DNA from: Caldilinea sp.
GTDB lineage: Bacteria > Chloroflexota > Anaerolineae > Caldilineales > Caldilineaceae
Reading direction: 5' to 3'
DNA: 8,035 nt
NCBI GenBank assembly: GCA_026389955.1
Contig: JAPLGY010000083.1
Location: forward strand, 1 to 8,035
Part shown: piece by piece, positions 1 to 5,748 of the stretch
How positions within the stretch are numbered: the first letter of the stretch is position 1
Layout of the letters: every line of letters begins with the position of its first letter
Made by a program: the position numbers and the translations under genes
Notes under the pieces: model-generated
What the model was told of the DNA's origin: nothing
Databases searched by the model: none
Seen by the model: the letters and a program-made list of their open reading frames with translations, nothing else

Positions 1-5
1 ACAGA

Positions 6-16
6 GGGGAAGGGAG
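6..16 (+). promoter_or_regulatory. Strong Shine-Dalgarno region for ftcD
   Basis: A purine run, GGGGAAGGGAG, lies just before ATG 19. The GGGGA part is 8 bases from the start and the AGGG part 4 bases. It supports ATG 19, before the internal stop, as the original start codon. It is the clearest ribosome binding site in the window. Confidence 0.6.
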
Positions 17-50
17 CGATGGCGCTGGTGGAGGCGGTGCCCAATTTTTC

Positions 51-57
51 GGAGGGG
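51..57 (+). promoter_or_regulatory. Possible internal ribosome binding site for restart after the TAG
   Basis: GGAGGGG, which encodes part of the conserved SEGR motif, lies 12 bases before GTG 70 and 15 before GTG 73; these two codons directly follow the in-frame TAG (67-69). Spacing is long for a Shine-Dalgarno site, but termination at the TAG would place ribosomes next to it. This is an inference from position only. Confidence 0.3.
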
Positions 58-845
58 CGCCGATCGTAGGTGGTGGCGGAGATCGTGGCGGCGTTGTCTG
101 TGCCGGGCGTTGTGCTGCTCGATGCCAGCAGCGATGCCGACCACAACCGTTCGGTGGTCACGGTGGCTGGTGAGCCGTCGGCGATTCTGGAAGGGCTCTT
201 TCAGGCGACGGCGACAGCTGCACGGCGGATCAACCTGTTCGAGCAGCGGGGCGAGCACCCGAGATTGGGAGCAACCGATGTGGTGCCGATCGTCCCGATC
301 GATGGCATCACCCTGGAAGAATGTGCCGGGCTGGCACGCCAGCTGGGGCAGCGGATTGGCAGTGAGCTGCAGCTGCCTGTCTACCTCTACGCCGCTGCAG
401 CAGCCCGACCCGAACGGCGAGCGCTGCCAGAGATCCGTCGCGGCGAATTTGAGGGCCTGCTGGCGGCCATCGGCAGCCTGGAGCGGATGCCGGACTATGG
501 ACCTGCCGTTTTGGGGCCGGCGGGTGCTGTTGTGGTCGGCGCACGCCCTTTTCTGGTGGACTACAACATCTTTTTGTGCACGCCGGAGGTGGCTGTTGCC
601 CGGCGGATTGCCCGCCAAATCCGTGAAAGCAGCGGCGGCCTCGCTGGGGTCCAGGCCAAGGGATTTGGGGTGGGGGGACAGGCACAGGTCAGCATGAACC
701 TGTTGGATACAGCGGCCACACCGCTGCATGTCGTCTACGAAAGGGTCGAGCAGCTGGCGCAGCAGGCAGGGACGGCGATCGACCGTTCGGAGCTGATCGG
801 GCTGGCGCCACAGCAGGCCCTGCTGGCGGCGGCCGCACACGATGT

Positions 846-869
846 GGGGCTGGGCGGGCGGGGGGAGGG
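846..869 (+). other. Potential G-quadruplex tract inside the ftcD 3' end
   Basis: Five G runs (GGGG, GGG, GGG, GGGGGG, GGG) are separated by loops of only 2, 1, 1 and 1 bases on the coding strand. The segment encodes a Gly-rich stretch (GLGGRGEG) near the C-terminus, which partly explains the bias. It fits the usual G3+N1-7 quadruplex pattern. Whether it folds, or helps stop transcription before the convergent neighbour, is unknown. Confidence 0.5.
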
Positions 870-917
870 CCGCACGGTGGAAGGGGCAATCAGGCGAATG
901 GCGGCCTTGGGGGGGCG

Positions 918-1964
918 CTAAGGGTAGGTCGTTTTGGCGAAACTGGCCGTCTCAGGTCCATCTTCAGGCAGCGCTGGCATGGCAATGTAGTCTGCGGGAA
1001 GCTCGCCCGTGAGCGTGCCAAGAAAGACGACGATCTGGGCGATCGCTTCGGGGGTCAGCGGCGCTTGCCGGGGGGCCATCCGGGCGACGGTTTCTTCCAG
1101 GGTGGCAACGCTTCCGTCGTGGAGGTAGGGGGCTGTTTTGGTGACGTTGCGCAGGCTGGGAATTTTGATGACAGCCAGGGTTTGGGCGCTGCGGGTCGCT
1201 GGCTCTGTCAGCAAAGCCAGCGCTGCTGGGCTGGCCAGGGTGCCGCCCAGACCCACCCCGTTGTGGCAACCGGCGCACCCTGCGTCGAGAAAGGTCTGGA
1301 GTCCTTGCAGCGCTTCTGGAGTCAGCTGGTCGAGATCGCCGGCCAGGTAGCGGTCAAAACGGGAGGGGGTCAGCAGGCCGCGTTCGAAGGTGGCGATGGC
1401 CAGGGAGATATTTTGGAAGGTGATGGGGTCGTTTTGGCCTTGGAAGGCGGCCGCAAAGGCTGTGCTGTAGCCTGGAATGGAGCGGAGGGTCTTTTCGACA
1501 TCGTCGGCGGTGGGCATGCCCATTTCGGTCTCGGCGAGGAGGGGGTGGCCGGCCTGCTCCTCGACGGAGCGAGCGCGGCCATCCCAGAACTGGGCGCTTT
1601 GGAGGGCTGCGTTGTAGACGGTGGGGGTGTTGCGGGGGCCTGACCTGCCTTTGTGGCTGAGTGAGGTCGGGAGGCCGTCGACGCCGTAGTTCTGGAGCAG
1701 ATGGCAGGTATTGCAGCTCATCTGCTGCGTGATCGAAAGGCGCAGGTCATAAAAGAGCATCCGTCCGAGCTGGATTCGTTCGGGGAGAGCTGGAGGGGCT
1801 TCTGGCAGCGGCTGAAAAAGGCGGCTCAGTGTGGCAGGGGAGAGGGCATGTGGGGGAGTTTTGCCGGAAGGCAGCTGGCAGGCTGCGAGCAGAGCTAGAG
1901 AGGCCACCCATGTGGCAGCCAGGGAAAAAAAAGTGAACGAGGTGATTTTTATTCGCATAGCCAT
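918..1964 (-). CDS. Di-heme cytochrome c peroxidase-like (CcpA/MauG superfamily) lipoprotein
   Basis: A 348-residue exported protein predicted to reduce peroxide, or oxidise another substrate, with two covalent c-type hemes outside the cytoplasmic membrane. From ATG 1964 it has a basic n-region (MAMRIK), a hydrophobic stretch and the lipobox L26-A-A-C29, so it is probably lipid-anchored. Heme-binding motifs are C84-N-T-C87-H88 and C230-A-G-C233-H234. Family landmarks include FWDGRA (W127), AETEMGM (about 144-150), KIPSLRNVTKTAPYLHDGS (267-285) and VARM296. In my reading M296 lies where peroxidases carry the Met ligand of the electron-transfer heme and MauG carries Tyr, which favours a peroxidase. 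The open frame continues upstream to 2771, but that part is antisense to the glycosyltransferase gene. ATG 1964 (or 1958) is chosen because the signal peptide starts there and a promoter -10 covers the next upstream ATG at 2015. No Shine-Dalgarno is visible. The stop (TAG, 918-920) overlaps the ftcD stop. Confidence 0.88.
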   Translation of the reverse strand: MAMRIKITSFTFFSLAATWVASLALLAACQLPSGKTPPHALSPATLSRLFQPLPEAPPALPERIQLGRMLFYDLRLSITQQMSCNTCHLLQNYGVDGLPTSLSHKGRSGPRNTPTVYNAALQSAQFWDGRARSVEEQAGHPLLAETEMGMPTADDVEKTLRSIPGYSTAFAAAFQGQNDPITFQNISLAIATFERGLLTPSRFDRYLAGDLDQLTPEALQGLQTFLDAGCAGCHNGVGLGGTLASPAALALLTEPATRSAQTLAVIKIPSLRNVTKTAPYLHDGSVATLEETVARMAPRQAPLTPEAIAQIVVFLGTLTGELPADYIAMPALPEDGPETASFAKTTYP

Positions 1965-2013
1965 AAAAAACAAAGGTTTTTGCAGATTTGGCAAAAGCGG
2001 CAGAAACAGTGCC

Positions 2014-2022
2014 ATTTTAGCA
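2014..2022 (-). promoter_or_regulatory. Extended -10 promoter for the peroxidase-like gene
   Basis: Read on the minus strand this is TGC-TAAAAT, an extended -10 (TGn plus a hexamer with 5 of 6 matches to TATAAT). No convincing -35 exists at 15-18 bases, as expected for extended -10 promoters, but an A tract lies farther upstream (plus-strand T run near 2043-2048). Transcription would begin near 2007, leaving about 43 bases before ATG 1964. The leader ends in an A/T-only inverted repeat (1966-1981: AAAAAC, 4-base loop, GTTTTT) just before the start codon. Confidence 0.5.
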
Positions 2023-2100
2023 CACAGGGGTGAATCTACAGGAGTTTTTTCGAGCATCCGTCGGTGTTCCGGGTCAGGAGCCGTGAAACTGGCGCGTGCT

Positions 2101-2128
2101 TTGCCTGTGTGCCGGGACATGCTACAAT
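2101..2128 (+). promoter_or_regulatory. Promoter for the glycosyltransferase-hrcA-grpE gene run
   Basis: TTGCCT (2101-2106, 4 of 6 to the -35 consensus), a 16-base spacer and TACAAT (2123-2128, 5 of 6), preceded by TGC to make an extended -10. The predicted transcript begins near 2135 and has a leader of about 76 bases before ATG 2211. It lies between two diverging genes and matches the TGC-extended form of the opposite promoter. No other plausible promoter was seen for the downstream genes. Confidence 0.55.
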
Positions 2129-2210
2129 GGTGCACGCGCAAAAGCTGTGCGCAGCGGGCAAACTCAATGCAGCGATCATCCGGGGCTTCTTGAGAAGAAC
2201 TGGTGAAAAC

Positions 2211-3167
2211 ATGGAGAGAGCGACGCCAGTAGATCTGGCGATCATCATTTTGAACTACAACACGGCAGATCTGTTGCGTGGCTGTTTGCAGTCGGTGCGT
2301 GCCAGCCGTCATCGGCTGCGTGTTGCGGTGGTTGTGGTCGACAATGCCAGCAACGACGGCAGTGCTGCGATGGTGAGCGCGGAATTTGCCGACGTTCAGC
2401 TGATTGTCAATCCCGCCAACATCGGGTACAGTGCTGGCAACAATGTGGGGTTGCGGGCGTTGGGGTTTGGGGGGCAGAGCATGGCTTGCCTGGACGATTT
2501 GCCTCGCTACGTGTTGTTGTTGAACCCAGATACGCTTTTGCGGCCGACCACGCTGGCGGAGATGGTGGCCTACATGGATGCCCACCCAGCGATTGGAGTG
2601 GCAGGACCACGCGTGCGGCGGCCTGACGGCACCCTGGATCGGGCTTGTCGGCGCAGTTTTCCAACGCCCCAGGTAAGTTTTTACCGTATGGTGGGGTTGA
2701 GCAAAATTTTTTCGCGTAGCCGTCATTTTAACGCGTACAACCTGGCGTACTGGCCTGAAGATGCAGTCCACCCGGTCGATTCTGTGGTGGGTGCCTACAT
2801 GCAGGTTCGTCGTGAGGCGGTCCGGGCTGTGGGGCTATTGGACGAACGATTTTTTATGTACGGAGAAGATCTCGACTGGGCCAAGCGCATTAAGGATGTT
2901 GGCTGGGAGATCTGGTACAATGGGGCTGTCGAGATCACGCATGTCAAAGAAGCTGCCAGCAGCCGCAGCAGCAAGAGCCGGATCGATTTTTATGAAGCGA
3001 TGTGGCTTTTTTATGCAAAACACTACCGCAGCAAGACCCCCTGGCTCTTGGACAAAGCGATCCTTTTGGGGATTGTGATCAAGGGCGGGCTGGACGTAGC
3101 AGGGCACCTTTGGCGGTATGGCCGGGACGGGCAGCGGTTGGGTGCGAATGCAGCGAATATACAGTGA
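2211..3167 (+). CDS. GT2-family glycosyltransferase (rhamnosyltransferase/WbbL-like)
   Basis: A 318-residue GT-A fold enzyme that probably adds a sugar from a nucleotide-sugar donor to a lipid-linked glycan on the cytoplasmic membrane face. Visible motifs are ILNYNT (13-18), VVDNASNDGS (42-51) for nucleotide binding, NIGYSAGNN (70-78), LLNPDT (103-108) at the metal-binding DXD position, GAYMQVRREA (194-203) and LDERFFMYGEDLDWAKRI (210-227), the usual acceptor/base region of COG1216 enzymes. The C-terminal part (about 258-300) contains aromatic and hydrophobic segments that may touch the membrane; I see no definite transmembrane helix. ATG 2211 is preferred to the earlier in-frame ATG at 2064: it directly precedes the conserved first strand, has GGTGA 4 bases upstream, and the earlier start lies before the predicted promoter. 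The next gene follows within 17 bases. The actual sugar cannot be read from sequence; rhamnose is only the family's common case. Confidence 0.88.
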   Translation: MERATPVDLAIIILNYNTADLLRGCLQSVRASRHRLRVAVVVVDNASNDGSAAMVSAEFADVQLIVNPANIGYSAGNNVGLRALGFGGQSMACLDDLPRYVLLLNPDTLLRPTTLAEMVAYMDAHPAIGVAGPRVRRPDGTLDRACRRSFPTPQVSFYRMVGLSKIFSRSRHFNAYNLAYWPEDAVHPVDSVVGAYMQVRREAVRAVGLLDERFFMYGEDLDWAKRIKDVGWEIWYNGAVEITHVKEAASSRSSKSRIDFYEAMWLFYAKHYRSKTPWLLDKAILLGIVIKGGLDVAGHLWRYGRDGQRLGANAANIQ

Positions 3168-3183
3168 GCTGGATGGCGTTGAG

Positions 3184-4650
3184 ATGCAGAACACTCTTTC
3201 AGAGCGCGGAGGGCAAAACGAATACGGCGTGCGTCGCTCCGGCCGCCCTGGGGTGCTGAAGCGTGCCCAGTTTTTTTTGATGTTGGGGTTGGTGGGGGTC
3301 GATCTTGGCAGTGTATGGCTGGCTTTTGGGTCTGCACATGCGTTGCTGCGGCGCAATCCTGAATTTGTCATCGGCGAGTTTGTGGAATTTTTGCCGTTGC
3401 CTTCCGTCTACATGGCGGTGATGCTGATTCTTTATTTCAGCCAGCAGATGTATCAGCGTCGCCGCCCGATCACACATCTGGACGAATTGTTCAAGATTGT
3501 CAGCTACAACGTTCTGACGATGTTTTTTACGGTTGCCTTGTTGACGTTGCTGGCGCGTGAATTTGAATACCATCGGGCGTTCGTGTTGTTGGGGAGTGTG
3601 CTCGCTGTGGCCTACAATGTTCTGGGGCGTGTCTTGCATGCTCAGCTGCAGTGGGCGGTTCAAGCGCGCGGGATTGGGGATGACCGGGTACTGCTGATAG
3701 GTGCCGGGGAAATCGGTCAGATGTTGTTGCACAAAATGAGCGCCCATCCCAAGTTGGGGTATCGGGTGGTTGGAATTGTCGATGCCGGCCGCAGCGAGCG
3801 GGCACCTTTGGGATTGAATGTGCCTCTGTTGGGGGCGCTGGTGGATGTGCCTCTTTTGATCGATCGCTATGCGATCGACGAGGTGATCATTGGGCTTCCT
3901 GAAAGCAGCCATCAGGATTTGGTGACGATTATCAGCCTCTGTGAGCGTGAGAAAGTAGGGATTCGGGTCTTCCCGGATGTTTTCCAGATCATGGCGAGTG
4001 AAGTCACGATCGGGGATCTGGGGGGGTTGCCGCTGTTGACCATCCGCGATGTGGCGTTGCAGGGATGGAAGCTGGTCGCCAAGCGGGGCGTCGACATTCT
4101 TTTCAGCGGCTTTGGTCTGGTGTTGTTGAGCCCGTTCATGTTGTTGACTGCGCTGCTGATCAAGCTGGACAGCCCAGGTCCGGTTTTTTTCTCGCAGGAG
4201 CGGATGGGGCTGGATGCCAGGCCCTTCAAAATTATCAAATTTCGTTCGATGCGCCAGGACGCGGAGACGGATGGGCCAGGGTGGACGACGCCAGATGACC
4301 CGCGCAAGACGAAGTTGGGCGCTTTGATGCGGCGGTTCAACGTCGATGAACTGCCACAGCTGGTCAACGTGTTGGTAGGGGACATGAGTCTGGTGGGGCC
4401 GCGGCCCGAACGCCCGGTCTATGTCGAGCAATTTCGGCAAATCATCCCGCGCTATATGGATCGGCATCGGGAGAAAGCGGGGCTGACCGGCTGGGCGCAG
4501 GTCAACGGTCTGCGTGGAGATACCTCGATCGCAGAACGGACCAAGTATGACCTGTGGTACATTGAGAACTGGTCGATCGGGCTTGACATCATGATTTTGA
4601 TCCGGACGGTCTTACAGACGATTTTTGGTACCAATCGCAACGCCTACTGA
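3184..4650 (+). CDS. Undecaprenyl-phosphate sugar phosphotransferase (polyprenyl glycosylphosphotransferase)
   Basis: A membrane enzyme that starts glycan synthesis by moving a sugar-1-phosphate from a nucleotide sugar to polyprenyl phosphate. In 488 residues it has four likely N-terminal membrane helices (about 28-50, 72-90, 105-124, 131-150), a Rossmann-like CoA_binding_3 domain with G173-A-G-E-I-G178, and a C-terminal bacterial sugar transferase domain (about 297-488). The catalytic part shows KRGVDILF, the S316-P317 kink of the re-entrant helix, SPGPVFFSQERMG (330-342), FKIIKFRSM, the D388-E389 dyad in VDELPQLVNV, GDMSLVGPRPERP (399-411) and KAGLTGWAQVNGLRGDT (431-447). All key residues are present. 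The start is uncertain: ATG 3184 lies 17 bases after the previous stop with a weak GGATGG upstream; ATG 3148 (500 residues) and ATG 3118 (510) would overlap the glycosyltransferase gene. The transferred sugar (glucose, galactose or other) is unknown. hrcA begins 3 bases after the stop. Confidence 0.92.
   Translation: MQNTLSERGGQNEYGVRRSGRPGVLKRAQFFLMLGLVGVDLGSVWLAFGSAHALLRRNPEFVIGEFVEFLPLPSVYMAVMLILYFSQQMYQRRRPITHLDELFKIVSYNVLTMFFTVALLTLLAREFEYHRAFVLLGSVLAVAYNVLGRVLHAQLQWAVQARGIGDDRVLLIGAGEIGQMLLHKMSAHPKLGYRVVGIVDAGRSERAPLGLNVPLLGALVDVPLLIDRYAIDEVIIGLPESSHQDLVTIISLCEREKVGIRVFPDVFQIMASEVTIGDLGGLPLLTIRDVALQGWKLVAKRGVDILFSGFGLVLLSPFMLLTALLIKLDSPGPVFFSQERMGLDARPFKIIKFRSMRQDAETDGPGWTTPDDPRKTKLGALMRRFNVDELPQLVNVLVGDMSLVGPRPERPVYVEQFRQIIPRYMDRHREKAGLTGWAQVNGLRGDTSIAERTKYDLWYIENWSIGLDIMILIRTVLQTIFGTNRNAY
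3860..3878. repeat. Inverted repeat with CGATCG cores
   Basis: Arms TCGATCGC and GCGATCGA (8 bp, perfect) flank TAT. The repeat lies inside the sugar-transferase gene and encodes IDRYAID. It contains two of the fifteen CGATCG hexamers in the window. It may be no more than a by-product of the abundance of that word. Confidence 0.5.
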
Positions 4651-4653
4651 GCC

Positions 4654-5703
4654 ATGCACGACGAAAAGATTACGTACGATTCGCTTTCCGAACGTCAGCG
4701 CCATGTGCTGCGCACTGTGATTCAAGAGTTTGTGCAGACTGCGCAGCCGGTTGGCAGCGCGGGGCTGGTGGGGCAGTACGACCTGGGGGTCAGCCCGGCC
4801 ACTGTCCGCAACGAGCTGGCTGCGCTGGAGCGGATGGGGCTGCTGACCCATCCGCATACCAGTGCGGGACGGATCCCGACCGGCCTGGGGTATCGCTTTT
4901 TTGTGCACTACCTGGTTGCCGATCTGGAGCTGGCTGCAGAGGAACAGGCGTTGATTCGCCGTCGTTTCCAGCAGCTGCCGGCGGAGGTCGACCATTGGCT
5001 GCGTGCCAGCACCGCGGTGCTGGCACGTACTGCACAAAGTGCGGCCGTGGCGACTGCGCCGCGCAGTGTGCGGTGTACATTCAAACATCTGGAACTGGTG
5101 CATATTCAGGACACCAAGGTGTTGTTGGTGTTGGTTCTGCAAGAAGGGACGGTCAAACAGCAGTTGCTGGACCTGGACCAGCCGATGGAACAGCATGAAC
5201 TGAGCCGGACCAGCAACGAGTTGAACAGCCAGTTGGCTGGGTTGGAAAGCAGTGGGATGCGGGCCCACGCCGTGCGGTTGACCCCCTTTGCGCGTCAGGT
5301 GGCCGAACTTGCTGCCGATGCCATGCATCGGATCGAACAGCATGAGGGGGGGATCGTCTTTCGGGATGGGTTGGCGGAGGTGTTGCGCGCCCCTGAATTT
5401 GCCGAAAGTGAGAATGCACGGCGGGTTGTGCAGGTGTTGGAGGATCCAGAGCTGATCGAACAGATCGCAGACGACTTGCCTGGCAGCGACACTGTGCATG
5501 TGATGATTGCCGGGGATGGACGCTACGCAGAGCTGCGCGATGTCAGCCTGGTGCTCTCACGCTACGGCGTCAACGATCGAATGTCAGGTCTGTTGGGGGT
5601 GCTTGGCCCTGTGCGCATGCGCTACGGGCGTTCGATTGGTGCGGTCCGGTTTGTGTCGGATCTGATGAGCGAGAAGATCGAAAAGATGTACGGCGGCAGT
5701 TGA
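4654..5703 (+). CDS. hrcA: Heat-inducible transcription repressor HrcA
   Basis: A 349-residue repressor; HrcA family members bind the CIRCE operator of chaperone genes and are kept active by GroEL. The winged-helix domain covers about 8-85: LSERQRHVLRTVIQEFV (11-27), the recognition segment SPATVRNELAALERMGLL (47-64), then the wing THPHTSAGRIPT (65-76). The central GAF-like region follows, and the C-terminal hallmark runs from about 282 to 338 (GDGRYAELRDVSLVLSRYG, LGVLGPVRMRYGRSIGAV). Length is typical. Unusual context: it starts 3 bases after the sugar-transferase stop with no Shine-Dalgarno, which suggests translation coupled to the gene before it, and no CIRCE (TTAGCACTC-N9-GAGTGCTAA) is present in the window, so autoregulation is not apparent. 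It is followed by grpE after 45 bases, the classic order. A 26-bp perfect palindrome lies within its coding region. Confidence 0.93.
   Translation: MHDEKITYDSLSERQRHVLRTVIQEFVQTAQPVGSAGLVGQYDLGVSPATVRNELAALERMGLLTHPHTSAGRIPTGLGYRFFVHYLVADLELAAEEQALIRRRFQQLPAEVDHWLRASTAVLARTAQSAAVATAPRSVRCTFKHLELVHIQDTKVLLVLVLQEGTVKQQLLDLDQPMEQHELSRTSNELNSQLAGLESSGMRAHAVRLTPFARQVAELAADAMHRIEQHEGGIVFRDGLAEVLRAPEFAESENARRVVQVLEDPELIEQIADDLPGSDTVHVMIAGDGRYAELRDVSLVLSRYGVNDRMSGLLGVLGPVRMRYGRSIGAVRFVSDLMSEKIEKMYGGS
5002..5027. repeat. Perfect 26-bp palindrome within hrcA
   Basis: Each arm is 13 bases, CGTGCCAGCACCG, with no spacer; the centre is between 5014 and 5015. In RNA the stem could extend by a G-U pair (5001/5028) and a U-A pair (5000/5029). 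It encodes RASTAVLAR at HrcA residues 117-125, in the linker after the DNA-binding domain. The ten-base core GTGCCAGCAC occurs again at 8019-8028. It is unrelated to CIRCE. Its role is unknown. Confidence 0.8.
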
Positions 5704-5712
5704 ACTGTTTCC

Positions 5713-5748
5713 AAAACAAGAAACGCAAAACAAAAAACGCAAAACAAG
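5713..5748 (+). repeat. 14-base A/C-rich tandem repeat forming the grpE leader
   Basis: Two full units (AAAACAAGAAACGC at 5713-5726 and AAAACAAAAAACGC at 5727-5740, one difference) and a partial third (AAAACAAG, 5741-5748) end exactly at ATG 5749. The tract has no T and almost no G, contrasting sharply with its G+C-rich surroundings. It offers no Shine-Dalgarno site. An A-rich unstructured leader could load ribosomes through protein S1, but this is inferred. Confidence 0.85.

Larger units (their letters stand above)
19..921 (+). pseudogene. ftcD: Glutamate formimidoyltransferase, interrupted by an in-frame TAG at codon 17
   Basis: Transfers the formimino group from N-formimino-L-glutamate to tetrahydrofolate, a late step of histidine breakdown in the cytoplasm. 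From ATG 19 the frame reads MALVEAVPNFSEGRRS, then TAG at 67-69, then the rest of the protein to TAA 919-921; without the stop it would be 300 residues, normal for a stand-alone formiminotransferase. The N-terminal PNFSEGR motif, DADHNRSVVT, the GEHPRLGATDVVP segment (His at about 80, matching the catalytic His82 described for the mammalian enzyme), FLVDYNIFL and AQVSMNLLDTAATPLH are all recognisable. Everything after the TAG is intact, so this is either a very recent nonsense mutation, a base-call error, or a gene rescued by restart at GTG 70 or 73 (283 residues), which would lack the conserved first strand and PNFSEGR. The family is certain; functional status is open. The gene converges on the peroxidase-like gene and overlaps it by 4 bases. 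Confidence 0.85.

Noticed and set aside
1065..1643. Gly-rich open frame of 192 residues on the plus strand opposite the peroxidase-like gene
   Set aside because: It is antisense to the heme-binding coding region, has no motif of its own and no separate start signals.
2017..2043. TTAGCACAC at 2017-2025 as a possible CIRCE half-site
   Set aside because: The left half matches 8 of 9, but the bases after a 9-base spacer (TCTACAGGA) do not resemble GAGTGCTAA, so there is no inverted repeat.
1965..2771. Upstream extension of the peroxidase-like frame on the minus strand (269 extra residues)
   Set aside because: It runs through the divergent promoter region and antisense to the glycosyltransferase gene, and the translated part has no domain and lies before the signal peptide.
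2899..2921. TACAAT (2916-2921) as a promoter inside the glycosyltransferase gene
   Set aside because: The only -35-like word (TTGGCT, 2899-2904) is 11 bases away, and the site encodes the conserved WYNG segment.
3199..4467. Long open frame (422 residues) on the minus strand opposite the sugar-transferase gene
   Set aside because: Its product is His/Gln/Arg-rich without any motif, as expected of a shadow frame, and the plus-strand gene has every family landmark.
4583..4611. TTGACA (4583-4588) as a -35 for an hrcA promoter
   Set aside because: No -10-like hexamer occurs 15-19 bases downstream; it encodes the LDIM segment of the sugar transferase.
4612..5499. Open frame of 295 residues on the minus strand opposite hrcA
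   Set aside because: Composition is that of a shadow frame (His/Gln/Arg-rich) and HrcA on the plus strand is unmistakable.
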